A stretch of DNA of 5,056 bases, taken from NCBI GenBank assembly GCA_004560045.1, contig SFWF01000089.1, positions 1 to 5,056 of the forward strand, read 5' to 3'. This DNA is from a bacterium (GTDB lineage Bacteria > Bacillota > Clostridia > Oscillospirales > Acutalibacteraceae). The notes beneath the pieces are model-generated. The model was not told the origin of the DNA, did not search any database, and worked only from the letters and a program-made list of their open reading frames with translations. Shown in pieces: positions 1 through 5,056 of this stretch. Each line of letters starts with the position of its first letter. The stretch's first letter is position 1. The translations under genes were made by a program, and so were the position numbers.

Positions 1-29
1 TTCTCAGCATAAGACGGAAAATTAAGCAT
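1..29 (-). CDS. Possible 5' end of a divergent gene, unidentified, cut by window edge
   Basis: Read on the minus strand, an ATG at 29-27 opens a frame that stays open to the window edge and encodes MLNFPSYAE in nine full codons. A purine-rich GGTGAG (minus strand, complement of 35-40) sits five bases upstream of this ATG, a plausible ribosome binding site. The gene would be divergent from murC, sharing the AT-rich spacer. Nine codons are too few to assign a family, and I do not recognise the protein. It could equally be a chance open stretch in intergenic DNA; the placed ribosome binding site is the only positive evidence. Confidence 0.35.
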
Positions 30-55
30 TTATTCTCACCAAATTAAAAAAAGTG

Positions 56-83
56 TTTATTTTTATAAAAATATGGGTATAAT
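56..83 (+). promoter_or_regulatory. Probable SigA-type promoter of murC
   Basis: A perfect -10 hexamer TATAAT lies at 78-83, about 35 bases before the murC start. The -35 is poor: the best match at usual spacing is TTTATT at 56-61 with a 16-base spacer (three of six consensus positions). TG at 74-75 is one base off the extended -10 position. The 16-base perfect AT-rich palindrome at 58-73 covers most of the spacer and could influence activity. The strong -10 supports a real but perhaps moderate or regulated promoter. Confidence 0.45.
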
Positions 84-118
84 AATAGTTAGTACAATTT
101 AAAACTTGAGGTTATGTT

Positions 119-1486
119 ATGAAAGAATTACGTTCTACCGATCTGCTTTTAACCGGCATTCGCAGAGTTCATATGATAGGCATAGGAGGCTCTGGAATGT
201 GTCCCTTAGCCGAAATTCTTCATTCGAAGGGTTATATCCTTTCGGGCTCGGACAACAATGAAGGAGATACCCTGAATCGTATCAAAGCGCTCGGCATTAA
301 GGTTTATATGGGTCATAATCCCGGAAACGTTCACGGAGCGGAGTTGGTCGTATATTCGGCCGCTATATCCGAAGATAATCCCGAACGGGTTGAGGCTAAA
401 AGGGTCGGAATTCCGACTATGGAGCGTTCTAAGCTTCTCGGAGCTCTTACACGCTATTACGATAACGTGATCGGCGTATGCGGAACTCACGGAAAAACTA
501 CCACCTCCTCTATGATAACACAAATTCTTTATTTAAACAAGATGGAACCTTCGGCTGTTATAGGCGGAAAGCTTCCCATTATAAATTCCAACGGAATTTG
601 CGGCAAAAGCGATATTCTTGTTTGTGAGTCCTGCGAGTTCGTTAATACCTTCCTCGAAATGTCTCCGGATATCAGCGTTTTACTTAATATCGATAACGAT
701 CATCTCGATTTTTTCAAGACGATGGAAAACCTTGTAAACTCCTTTAAAAGCTTTGTTTCTATGTCTAAAACTGCCTTTTATAACGGCGATGATCCGCTTG
801 TAGTCGGCGCTGTTTCGGAAATTGAGGCGAAAAAGATCAGCTTTGGCCTTTCTGAAAGCAATACCTATTACGCCGATAATCTTCGTCCTTCAAAATTCGG
901 TTTTGCCTTTGATGCGTTTAAGGATGGAGTAAAGCTTATCAGCTTTGACCTCAAGGTGCCGGGTCGTCATAACGTGCTGAATGCCTTGGCCGCGATCGCG
1001 GTTTGCGACTTTCTTGGAGTATCGGCCGAGGGAATTAAATCTGCTATTGAAGACTTCCGAGGTGCGGGCCGTAGATTCGAATTTTACGGAGAGGTTGACG
1101 GGTTTATGCTCGCAGACGATTACGCGCATCACCCGACCGAGATTGCCGCTACGTTATCTGCCGCACATGATTTAAATTACAATAAAGTAATTGCCGTATT
1201 TCAGCCCTTTACATTTTCGAGAACTGCGCTTTTAAAAGACGATTTTATTAAGGCCTTAAGTATCGCCGATAAGGTTATTCTTACTCCCATTATGGGCTCA
1301 AGAGAAATAAATACCTACGGTATTTCCTCCGAAGATATTGCCGTCGGTCTCGATAACTGTACCTGCGTAAAGGATTTCGGCGAAGCAGTTACCGCAATTC
1401 GTAATATTGCCGATAAGGGTGATATCGTTATCACAATGGGCGGTGGTGACGTTTACAAAATAGCCCATCTTATTTCCGGTAAATAA
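119..1486 (+). CDS. murC: UDP-N-acetylmuramate--L-alanine ligase
   Basis: This cytoplasmic Mur ligase (EC 6.3.2.8) joins L-alanine to UDP-MurNAc using ATP, the first amino-acid addition in peptidoglycan precursor synthesis. At 455 residues it has the usual family length. The N-terminal UDP-substrate domain carries the glycine-rich GIGGSGM at 21-27. The central ATPase domain has the P-loop GTHGKTT at 122-128, CESCEF at 169-174 (the acidic metal-binding region, in a form I associate with Gram-positive MurC) and NIDNDHLDFF at 190-199. The C-terminal domain shows FRGAGRRFEF (313-322), DDYAHHPTE (333-341), FQPFTFSRT (361-369) and GGGD (441-444). The start is set by GAGG at 108-111, seven bases upstream; an earlier ATG at 114 is out of frame and stops after two codons. 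No frameshift or missing motif is seen. It is followed four bases later by a terminator, so it appears monocistronic at its 3' side. Confidence 0.97.
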   Translation: MKELRSTDLLLTGIRRVHMIGIGGSGMCPLAEILHSKGYILSGSDNNEGDTLNRIKALGIKVYMGHNPGNVHGAELVVYSAAISEDNPERVEAKRVGIPTMERSKLLGALTRYYDNVIGVCGTHGKTTTSSMITQILYLNKMEPSAVIGGKLPIINSNGICGKSDILVCESCEFVNTFLEMSPDISVLLNIDNDHLDFFKTMENLVNSFKSFVSMSKTAFYNGDDPLVVGAVSEIEAKKISFGLSESNTYYADNLRPSKFGFAFDAFKDGVKLISFDLKVPGRHNVLNALAAIAVCDFLGVSAEGIKSAIEDFRGAGRRFEFYGEVDGFMLADDYAHHPTEIAATLSAAHDLNYNKVIAVFQPFTFSRTALLKDDFIKALSIADKVILTPIMGSREINTYGISSEDIAVGLDNCTCVKDFGEAVTAIRNIADKGDIVITMGGGDVYKIAHLISGK

Positions 1487-1490
1487 TTTA

Positions 1491-1526
1491 AAAATCCCCG
1501 CACGAATTAGTTTTTGCGGGGATTTT
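1491..1526 (+). terminator. Intrinsic terminator after murC, possibly bidirectional
   Basis: A perfect 12-base inverted repeat, AAAATCCCCGCA (1491-1502) and TGCGGGGATTTT (1515-1526), flanks a 12-base loop. The stem core is CCCCGCA/TGCGGGG. The 3' arm ends in TTTT for plus-strand transcripts, and the matching A-tract on the left could supply a U-tract for transcripts arriving from the other strand. It begins four bases after the murC stop and cleanly separates murC from the polysaccharide operon. Confidence 0.92.
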
Positions 1527-1611
1527 GTGCATTTCGACAATGCTTGTACAAATTTAACAACAAATGGCGTAAAAATTCTAATGATTGTTAGTGTAATAAG
1601 CAGATATCGGG
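1527..1611. other. Non-coding spacer upstream of the glycan-operon promoter
   Basis: This AT-rich stretch has no supported gene. It holds an imperfect dyad at 1531-1553 (ATTT-N2-ACAA-N3-TTGT-N2-AAAT), which includes the 8-base palindrome TTGTACAA at 1544-1551, and a short CTAA-N6-TTAG inverted repeat at 1578-1591. These could be regulator-binding sites, but sites of this size also arise by chance in AT-rich DNA. Confidence 0.4.
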
Positions 1612-1640
1612 TTGACACTTAACACTAAATGTAGTATAAT
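1612..1640 (+). promoter_or_regulatory. Consensus SigA promoter of the polysaccharide operon
   Basis: TTGACA at 1612-1617 and TATAAT at 1635-1640 both match the consensus at all six positions and are separated by the optimal 17 bases. Transcription would start near 1647, giving a leader of roughly 58 bases before the first gene. It is the only such match in the window and lies between the murC terminator and the first operon gene. Direct ACACT repeats at 1615-1619 and 1622-1626 overlap the -35 region, and the second forms an inverted repeat with TTAGTGT at 1588-1594. Confidence 0.92.
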
Positions 1641-1678
1641 ATAACAAATGACAACCAAATTTTCCACCATAATGTTGT

Positions 1679-1701
1679 CTAATTTTCTAAAGGAAAGTTA
1701 G
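1679..1701 (+). promoter_or_regulatory. Leader hairpin enclosing the ribosome binding site
   Basis: In the RNA, 1679-1688 (CUAAUUUUCU) can pair with 1692-1701 (GGAAAGUUAG) around an AAA loop, giving ten stacked pairs, two of them G-U. The Shine-Dalgarno of the next gene (AAAGGAAAG, 1689-1697) lies in the loop and 3' arm, so folding would hide it. The stem is AU-rich and probably weak, so its effect on translation is uncertain. The pairing is directly visible; a regulatory role is inference. Confidence 0.45.
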
Positions 1702-1705
1702 CGAA

Positions 1706-2188
1706 ATGAAGAGCAATTTACTTATTTTGGGTGCCGGTCAATACGGCGCCCTTGTTTGCGAAGTCGCTGAAAGCCTTGAATGCTTTGATAAAATCGATTT
1801 TCTTGATGATCAAACGGCAGAAAGGGCGGTCGGCGGTTTTGGTATGGCCGAAAGTCTTATCGACAGATACGACTCGGCTATCGTTGCTTTAGGAAACGCG
1901 ACGCTGAGACTGTCTCTTACGGAAAAACTTAAGGAAATCGGCTATACGATTCCTACGCTGGTTCACAATCGGGCTTACGTCAGTCCTTCGGCGACGCTTG
2001 GTGAAGGTTGCGTAGTTGAGCCGATGGCCGTAATTCAAACCAATGCCGTAATAGGTAATTGTTGTCTGATTTCTGCCGGCGCGGTGGTCAATCATAACGC
2101 GATACTTTGCGACGGTTGTCATATCGACTGTAATGCTACGGTTCCTGCCAGCGCAGAAGTCCCAATGGGGACCAAGATAGTACCCTGA
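1706..2188 (+). CDS. PglD-like sugar O/N-acyltransferase (left-handed beta-helix), short form
   Basis: The protein belongs to the NeuD/PglD group, which transfers acetyl from acetyl-CoA to an amino group or hydroxyl of a nucleotide sugar or sialic acid. Residues 4-83 form the PglD-type N-terminal Rossmann-like domain, with GAGQYG at 9-14 and a VALGN-like turn at 60-64. From about 90 the hexapeptide-repeat beta-helix begins, with turns such as ATLGEGCVVE and AVIGNCC. VNH at 128-130 aligns with the region of the catalytic His of PglD; the next residue is Asn131, where the C. jejuni enzyme has Glu. At 160 residues it is shorter than the roughly 200 usual for PglD, lacking the last rungs, and no continuation is visible in other frames after the stop. 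The start is supported by AAAGGAAAG at 1689-1697. It is the first gene of the operon, 30 bases before the phosphoglycosyl transferase. The exact acceptor is unknown. Confidence 0.8.
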   Translation: MKSNLLILGAGQYGALVCEVAESLECFDKIDFLDDQTAERAVGGFGMAESLIDRYDSAIVALGNATLRLSLTEKLKEIGYTIPTLVHNRAYVSPSATLGEGCVVEPMAVIQTNAVIGNCCLISAGAVVNHNAILCDGCHIDCNATVPASAEVPMGTKIVP

Positions 2189-2218
2189 TTTAGCGACAAA
2201 TTTTAGGAGATTGCCTTT

Positions 2219-2860
2219 ATGTACAAAAAGTTTATTAAACGATTTGCAGATATCGTAATTTCGGGACTCGGAATTATAATTCTTCTTGTCCCGATGCTTG
2301 TAATTGCTCTTATAACCGTTATCGATTCGCCCGGTCCCTTCTTTTTTAAGCAGGATCGTGTAGGTATACATAAAAAACTGTTTAAAATTTTTAAGGTTCG
2401 TTCGATGCCGGTGGATACTCCAAGCGATGTTCCGACGCATCTGATAACCGATACCGCGTCCCGTCTTTCGGGATGGCAGAAGTTCATCCGTAAAACCTCT
2501 ATCGACGAAATACCTCAGCTTCTTAATATTTTCGTCGGACATATGAGTATAATCGGTCCCCGTCCCGCCCTTTATAATCAGGATGACCTTATTGAAGAAC
2601 GCGATAAATACGGTGCTAACGATATTCGTCCGGGTCTCACGGGATGGGCGCAAATAAACGGACGAGACGAGCTCGAAATTCCCGTAAAGGCTGCCCTTGA
2701 CGGCGAATATGTAGAAAAGCAGTCCTTCCTTTTCGACTGTAAGTGTTTTTTTGGTACAATTAAGGCTGTTTTAAAGCACGACGGAGTAGTCGAAGGCGGA
2801 ACGGGCGAGCTTGAGCGTCAGGCGGCCGAAGCCAAAGAGAAGGAAGAGGCAAAGGTCTGA
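2219..2860 (+). CDS. Undecaprenyl-phosphate sugar phosphotransferase (PglC/WcaJ-type, small monotopic)
   Basis: This membrane enzyme transfers a sugar phosphate from a UDP-sugar to undecaprenyl phosphate, the first committed step of many surface glycans. At 213 residues it is the minimal PglC-size form, with no N-terminal multi-pass domain as in WcaJ or WbaP. It starts with KRFAD (7-11), then a hydrophobic segment at about 13-36 containing Pro25, the expected re-entrant membrane helix. DSPGPFFFKQDRVG follows (36-49), then FKVRSM (58-63). The catalytic Asp-Glu pair is D96-E97 in TSIDEIPQLLN, followed by MSIIGPRP (109-116) and RPGLTGWAQINGRD (137-150). The last 20 residues are highly charged and Ala/Glu/Lys-rich. 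AGGAGA at 2205-2210, eight bases upstream, fixes the start. Its stop overlaps the next start by one base (TGATG). Sugar specificity cannot be read from the sequence; the adjacent PglD-like gene suggests an N-acetylated amino sugar. Confidence 0.93.
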   Translation: MYKKFIKRFADIVISGLGIIILLVPMLVIALITVIDSPGPFFFKQDRVGIHKKLFKIFKVRSMPVDTPSDVPTHLITDTASRLSGWQKFIRKTSIDEIPQLLNIFVGHMSIIGPRPALYNQDDLIEERDKYGANDIRPGLTGWAQINGRDELEIPVKAALDGEYVEKQSFLFDCKCFFGTIKAVLKHDGVVEGGTGELERQAAEAKEKEEAKV

Positions 2861-3735
2861 TGAAAAAAATACTTATTACCGGCGCCGACAGTTATATCGG
2901 AACTGCCTTCGAAAAATACCTTTCTGCCTTTCCGAGCGATTACTCGGTCGATACCGTTGATATGATCGACGGAAGCTGGAGAGAAAGATCCTTCTCCGGA
3001 TACGATGTTGTGTTTCACGTTGCGGGAATCGCTCATAGCGATATCTCCAAGGTCGGAGACGAGGTCAAAGAACTCTATAAAAAGGTCAATACCGAGCTTG
3101 CTATCGAAACCGCCGAAAAAGCAAAGGCCGACGGCGTGTCTCAGTTTATTTTTATGAGCTCGATGATAGTGTACGGCGATAGCGCGCCTATCGGCAAAGA
3201 AAAGGTTATTACCAAAGATACCGTACCCACTCCCGCCAATTTCTACGGCAACAGTAAGCTTAACGCCGAGAATGGCATCGAACCCCTTCGCGACGAAAGC
3301 TTCAAGGTCGTCATCCTCCGTCCGCCGATGATATACGGAAAAGACAGCAAGGGTAATTATCCCGTCCTTGCAAAATACGCACAAAAGCTTCCGTTTTTCC
3401 CCTACGTTAAAAATAAACGCTCTATGCTTTACGTCGGCAATCTTTGTGAGTTTATAAGGCTTATGATAGATAATGCCGAAAGCGGAATCTTTTTCCCCGC
3501 CAATAAAGAAGATTCGGTTACCTCTCTTCTTGTGAAAACCGTTTCCGAAGCACATAACAAAAAACTTTTACTTGTTAAGGGCTTCGGCTGGTTGTTCAGA
3601 CTTGCCGCTCCTTTAGTTCCTAAGATCAATAAGATTTTCGGAAATCTCTCCTACGATGAAAAGCTTACCGAGTATTCTACCGAATACCGTTTGTTTTCCC
3701 TTGAAGAATCTATAAAGGAGACGGAGAAACAATGA
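2860..3735 (+). CDS. NAD(P)-dependent nucleotide-sugar epimerase/dehydratase/reductase (extended SDR)
   Basis: This is an extended short-chain dehydrogenase of the GalE/WcaG type acting on a nucleotide sugar in the cytoplasm, for example as a 4-epimerase or 4-keto reductase. The N-terminal Rossmann fold has the cofactor motif TGADSYIG at 7-14, with Asp and Ser in the glycine-rich loop. HVAGIAH at 53-59 is the strand-4 motif and SSMIVYG at 100-106 holds the catalytic Ser/Thr region. The Tyr-Lys pair is Y129/K133 (YGNSK). RPPMIYG at 154-160 is the typical substrate-side motif. The length of 291 residues is slightly short for GalE but normal for this SDR subgroup. A GAGG at 2846-2849 and AAAGG at 2851-2855 lie inside the end of the preceding gene, which fits coupled translation. 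It probably makes or adjusts the sugar used by the phosphoglycosyl transferase or by a downstream glycosyltransferase. WbpV-like or FnlB-like roles are possible but not decidable here. Confidence 0.88.
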   Translation: MKKILITGADSYIGTAFEKYLSAFPSDYSVDTVDMIDGSWRERSFSGYDVVFHVAGIAHSDISKVGDEVKELYKKVNTELAIETAEKAKADGVSQFIFMSSMIVYGDSAPIGKEKVITKDTVPTPANFYGNSKLNAENGIEPLRDESFKVVILRPPMIYGKDSKGNYPVLAKYAQKLPFFPYVKNKRSMLYVGNLCEFIRLMIDNAESGIFFPANKEDSVTSLLVKTVSEAHNKKLLLVKGFGWLFRLAAPLVPKINKIFGNLSYDEKLTEYSTEYRLFSLEESIKETEKQ

Positions 3736-4922
3736 AAATATTAGTTGTATCACAGTATTTTTACCCCGAATCCTTTAGAGTTAATTCTTTTTGCTTAGAG
3801 CTTAAGCGCCGTGGACACGACGTTACCGTGCTTACGGGTTATCCGCAGTATCCTTACGGAAAGATATACGACGGCTACGGCTTTAAAATTCCTCATAAAA
3901 AGGAATGGAACGGAATTCATATCGTCCGTGTCAAAACGCAGCCTCGTAAGTCGGGTGTTATCGGTCACGTTCGTAACTGTACTTCGTATGTTTCAAGCGC
4001 TAAGAAATGGGTCAAAAAATGTAATGAGAAATTCGATGCGATCTACGTTTTCGAGGTTTCTCCCGTAACCGTCGGACTTCCTGCGGTCGCATATAAAAAG
4101 AAATTCTCGACGCCTATGTTCTTTAACGTTCAGGATCTTTGGCCCGAAAACGTTGAGGTTATTTTAGGAATTAAGAACCCAATAGTTATCGGTGTTATAA
4201 ACAGTATTGTTAAAAAGATCTATAAATACAGCGATAAGATACTTTGTTCATCGGATGGATTTATTGAAAATATCAAGGGTAGGGGAGTTCCCGAGGACAA
4301 GCTCGTATTCTGGCCGCAGTTTTGTGAGGATCCGAACGTTTCTTCCCTTGAACGTCCTAAGCGTCTGACCGACGATAATTTCAATATTGTTTTTGCGGGC
4401 CATATCGGTCAGGCTCAAGGCCTTGATATGCTGGTCGAGACCGCCTACAACTTAAGAGACGAAAATGTTCACTGGTTTATTGTCGGCGACGGTAGATACA
4501 GTCAGGCTCTTAAAGAAAAGGTTTCCGACCTCGGCCTTGACGAGAAGATCATATTTACCGGATGGCTTTCGGAAGAGGACGCAAATGCATACGTTCATTT
4601 TGCCGATTGCGCCTATCTTTCCTTTGTGCCGAATAAGGTCTTTAATATGACCATTCCCGCCAAGCTTCAAACCTATCTTGCCTGCGGAGTCCCCGTGCTT
4701 GCCGCGGCGGGCGGCGAATCGGCCGCTATTATTAAAGAGGCCGAATGCGGTACAGCTGTCAACCCCGACGTCGACTCTGTAGTCGTCGCCGTGAAATACC
4801 TTATGTCGCTTACTAAAGAAGAACTCGACAAAATGCGCGAAAATTCCCGTTCGTATTTTGAACAGCATTTTACTAAAGAAAAGTTAGTCGACGAATTCGA
4901 AAAGCTTTTGGAGGATATTTAA
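3732..4922 (+). CDS. Glycosyltransferase family 4, WbuB-like
   Basis: This GT-B retaining glycosyltransferase probably adds a sugar to the lipid-linked intermediate on the cytoplasmic face of the membrane. The N-terminal acceptor domain starts KILVVSQYFYPESFRVNSF (2-20), followed by GHDVTVLTGYPQYPYG (28-43), both typical of WbuB-type enzymes; FNVQDLWPE (131-139) is also characteristic. The C-terminal donor domain includes FAGHIGQAQGLD (221-232), VGDGR (251-255), FTGWLS (275-280), PAKLQTYLACGVPVLA (309-324) and GESAAIIKEAECG (328-340), the nucleotide-sugar-binding region. The 396-residue length matches the family. AAAGGAG at 3714-3720 lies eleven bases before the start and GGAG at 3723-3726 lies five before it; the start overlaps the preceding stop by four bases (ATGA). 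E. coli WbuB is linked to N-acetyl-fucosamine transfer in O-antigen clusters, but the donor here is not established. Confidence 0.93.
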   Translation: MKILVVSQYFYPESFRVNSFCLELKRRGHDVTVLTGYPQYPYGKIYDGYGFKIPHKKEWNGIHIVRVKTQPRKSGVIGHVRNCTSYVSSAKKWVKKCNEKFDAIYVFEVSPVTVGLPAVAYKKKFSTPMFFNVQDLWPENVEVILGIKNPIVIGVINSIVKKIYKYSDKILCSSDGFIENIKGRGVPEDKLVFWPQFCEDPNVSSLERPKRLTDDNFNIVFAGHIGQAQGLDMLVETAYNLRDENVHWFIVGDGRYSQALKEKVSDLGLDEKIIFTGWLSEEDANAYVHFADCAYLSFVPNKVFNMTIPAKLQTYLACGVPVLAAAGGESAAIIKEAECGTAVNPDVDSVVVAVKYLMSLTKEELDKMRENSRSYFEQHFTKEKLVDEFEKLLEDI

Positions 4923-5056
4923 TGAAGGTTTTACAGATCAATTCGGTCTGCGGAATTCGCAGTACGGGCAGAGTTTGCACCGATATTGCCGATATTCTGA
5001 CGCAGAACGGACATGAATGTAAAATTGCATACGGCAGAGAAACCGTTCCAGACGAG
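4922..5056 (+). CDS. Glycosyltransferase (probable GT4), 5' part only, cut by window end
   Basis: The frame opens with ATG at 4922, overlapping the previous stop by one base (TAATG), and stays open for 45 codons to the window edge. A strong GGAGG at 4910-4914, seven bases upstream, supports the start. The translation begins MKVLQINSVCGIRSTGR, then CTDIADILTQNGHECKIAYG. This resembles the N-terminal Rossmann strand and glycine/serine loop of glycosyltransferases in Firmicute polysaccharide loci, in which GHE-K-AYGR is common. It would add a further sugar after the WbuB-like enzyme. The donor domain is outside the window, so the family is inferred from the N-terminus only. Confidence 0.8.
   Translation, partial: MKVLQINSVCGIRSTGRVCTDIADILTQNGHECKIAYGRETVPDE

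Noticed and set aside
1578..1591. CTAA-N6-TTAG small inverted repeat
   Set aside because: Four-base arms are expected by chance in AT-rich spacer DNA and it is not placed at a promoter element.
1298..1618. A 106-codon minus-strand frame running from the intergenic region into murC
   Set aside because: It reads through the terminator hairpin and the conserved C-terminal part of murC; no domain is recognisable.
1648..1701. A 17-residue leader frame starting at the predicted transcript 5' end and ending in TAG five bases before the acyltransferase start
   Set aside because: It has no ribosome binding site because it begins almost at the predicted +1, and the peptide shows no run of regulatory codons. 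It is more likely a chance frame.
1889..2653. A 254-codon open frame on the minus strand across the acyltransferase and phosphoglycosyl transferase
   Set aside because: It lies antisense to two genes with clear family motifs, its translation is rich in Arg, Asn and Tyr with no recognisable domain, and it spans the gap between two real genes.
2818..3555. A 245-codon open frame on the minus strand across the SDR gene
   Set aside because: It is antisense to a gene with an intact cofactor motif and YxxxK pair; the long frame is a by-product of codon use on the real strand.
4452..4868. A 138-codon minus-strand frame inside the WbuB-like glycosyltransferase
   Set aside because: It is a shadow of the conserved donor domain, with no ribosome binding site or family resemblance noted.
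3732..4922. Apparent loss of the usual Glu in the KLxEYLA part of the glycosyltransferase donor site (KLQTYLACG here)
   Set aside because: From memory, IPAKLQxYxACG variants are common in Clostridia WbuB-like enzymes, and the GES...KEAECG region is intact, so it is not evidence of inactivation.

Overview
The window looks like a chromosomal segment of a moderately AT-rich Firmicute, probably an anaerobic Clostridia member (Oscillospiraceae/Lachnospiraceae-like). This is inferred from strong AGGAG-type Shine-Dalgarno sequences, a textbook SigA promoter (TTGACA-N17-TATAAT), an intrinsic terminator with a U-tract, and the Gram-positive flavour of the MurC sequence. No species can be named from the sequence alone.

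Layout: bases 1-118 are a short AT-rich intergenic region. It carries a probable promoter for murC and, on the minus strand at the left edge, the possible first nine codons of a divergent gene. Bases 119-1486 hold an intact murC, the peptidoglycan ligase that adds L-Ala to UDP-MurNAc, apparently a single-gene unit closed by a strong hairpin terminator (1491-1526). Bases 1527-1705 are regulatory: a perfect-consensus promoter (1612-1640), small dyad symmetries, and a short leader in which the ribosome binding site lies inside a predicted hairpin. From 1706 to the right edge runs one operon for a surface glycan or glycoconjugate: a PglD-like acyltransferase, a PglC/WcaJ-like membrane phosphoglycosyl transferase, an NAD(P)-dependent SDR sugar epimerase/reductase, a WbuB-like GT4 glycosyltransferase, and the first 45 codons of a second glycosyltransferase. 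The last four genes overlap by 1-4 bases (TGATG, ATGA, TAATG), so they are almost certainly cotranscribed and translationally coupled.

How the genes could work together: the acyltransferase and SDR enzyme would make or modify a nucleotide-activated amino sugar. The phosphoglycosyl transferase would place the first sugar phosphate on undecaprenyl phosphate at the inner face of the membrane, and the glycosyltransferases would extend the chain. Flippase, polymerase or ligase and aminotransferase genes are not in the window and would be expected downstream. The window marks a boundary between a core cell-wall gene and a variable polysaccharide locus. I see no mobile element, CRISPR array, RNA gene or clearly undescribed system; the most distinctive features are the regulatory leader of the glycan operon and the short acyltransferase.
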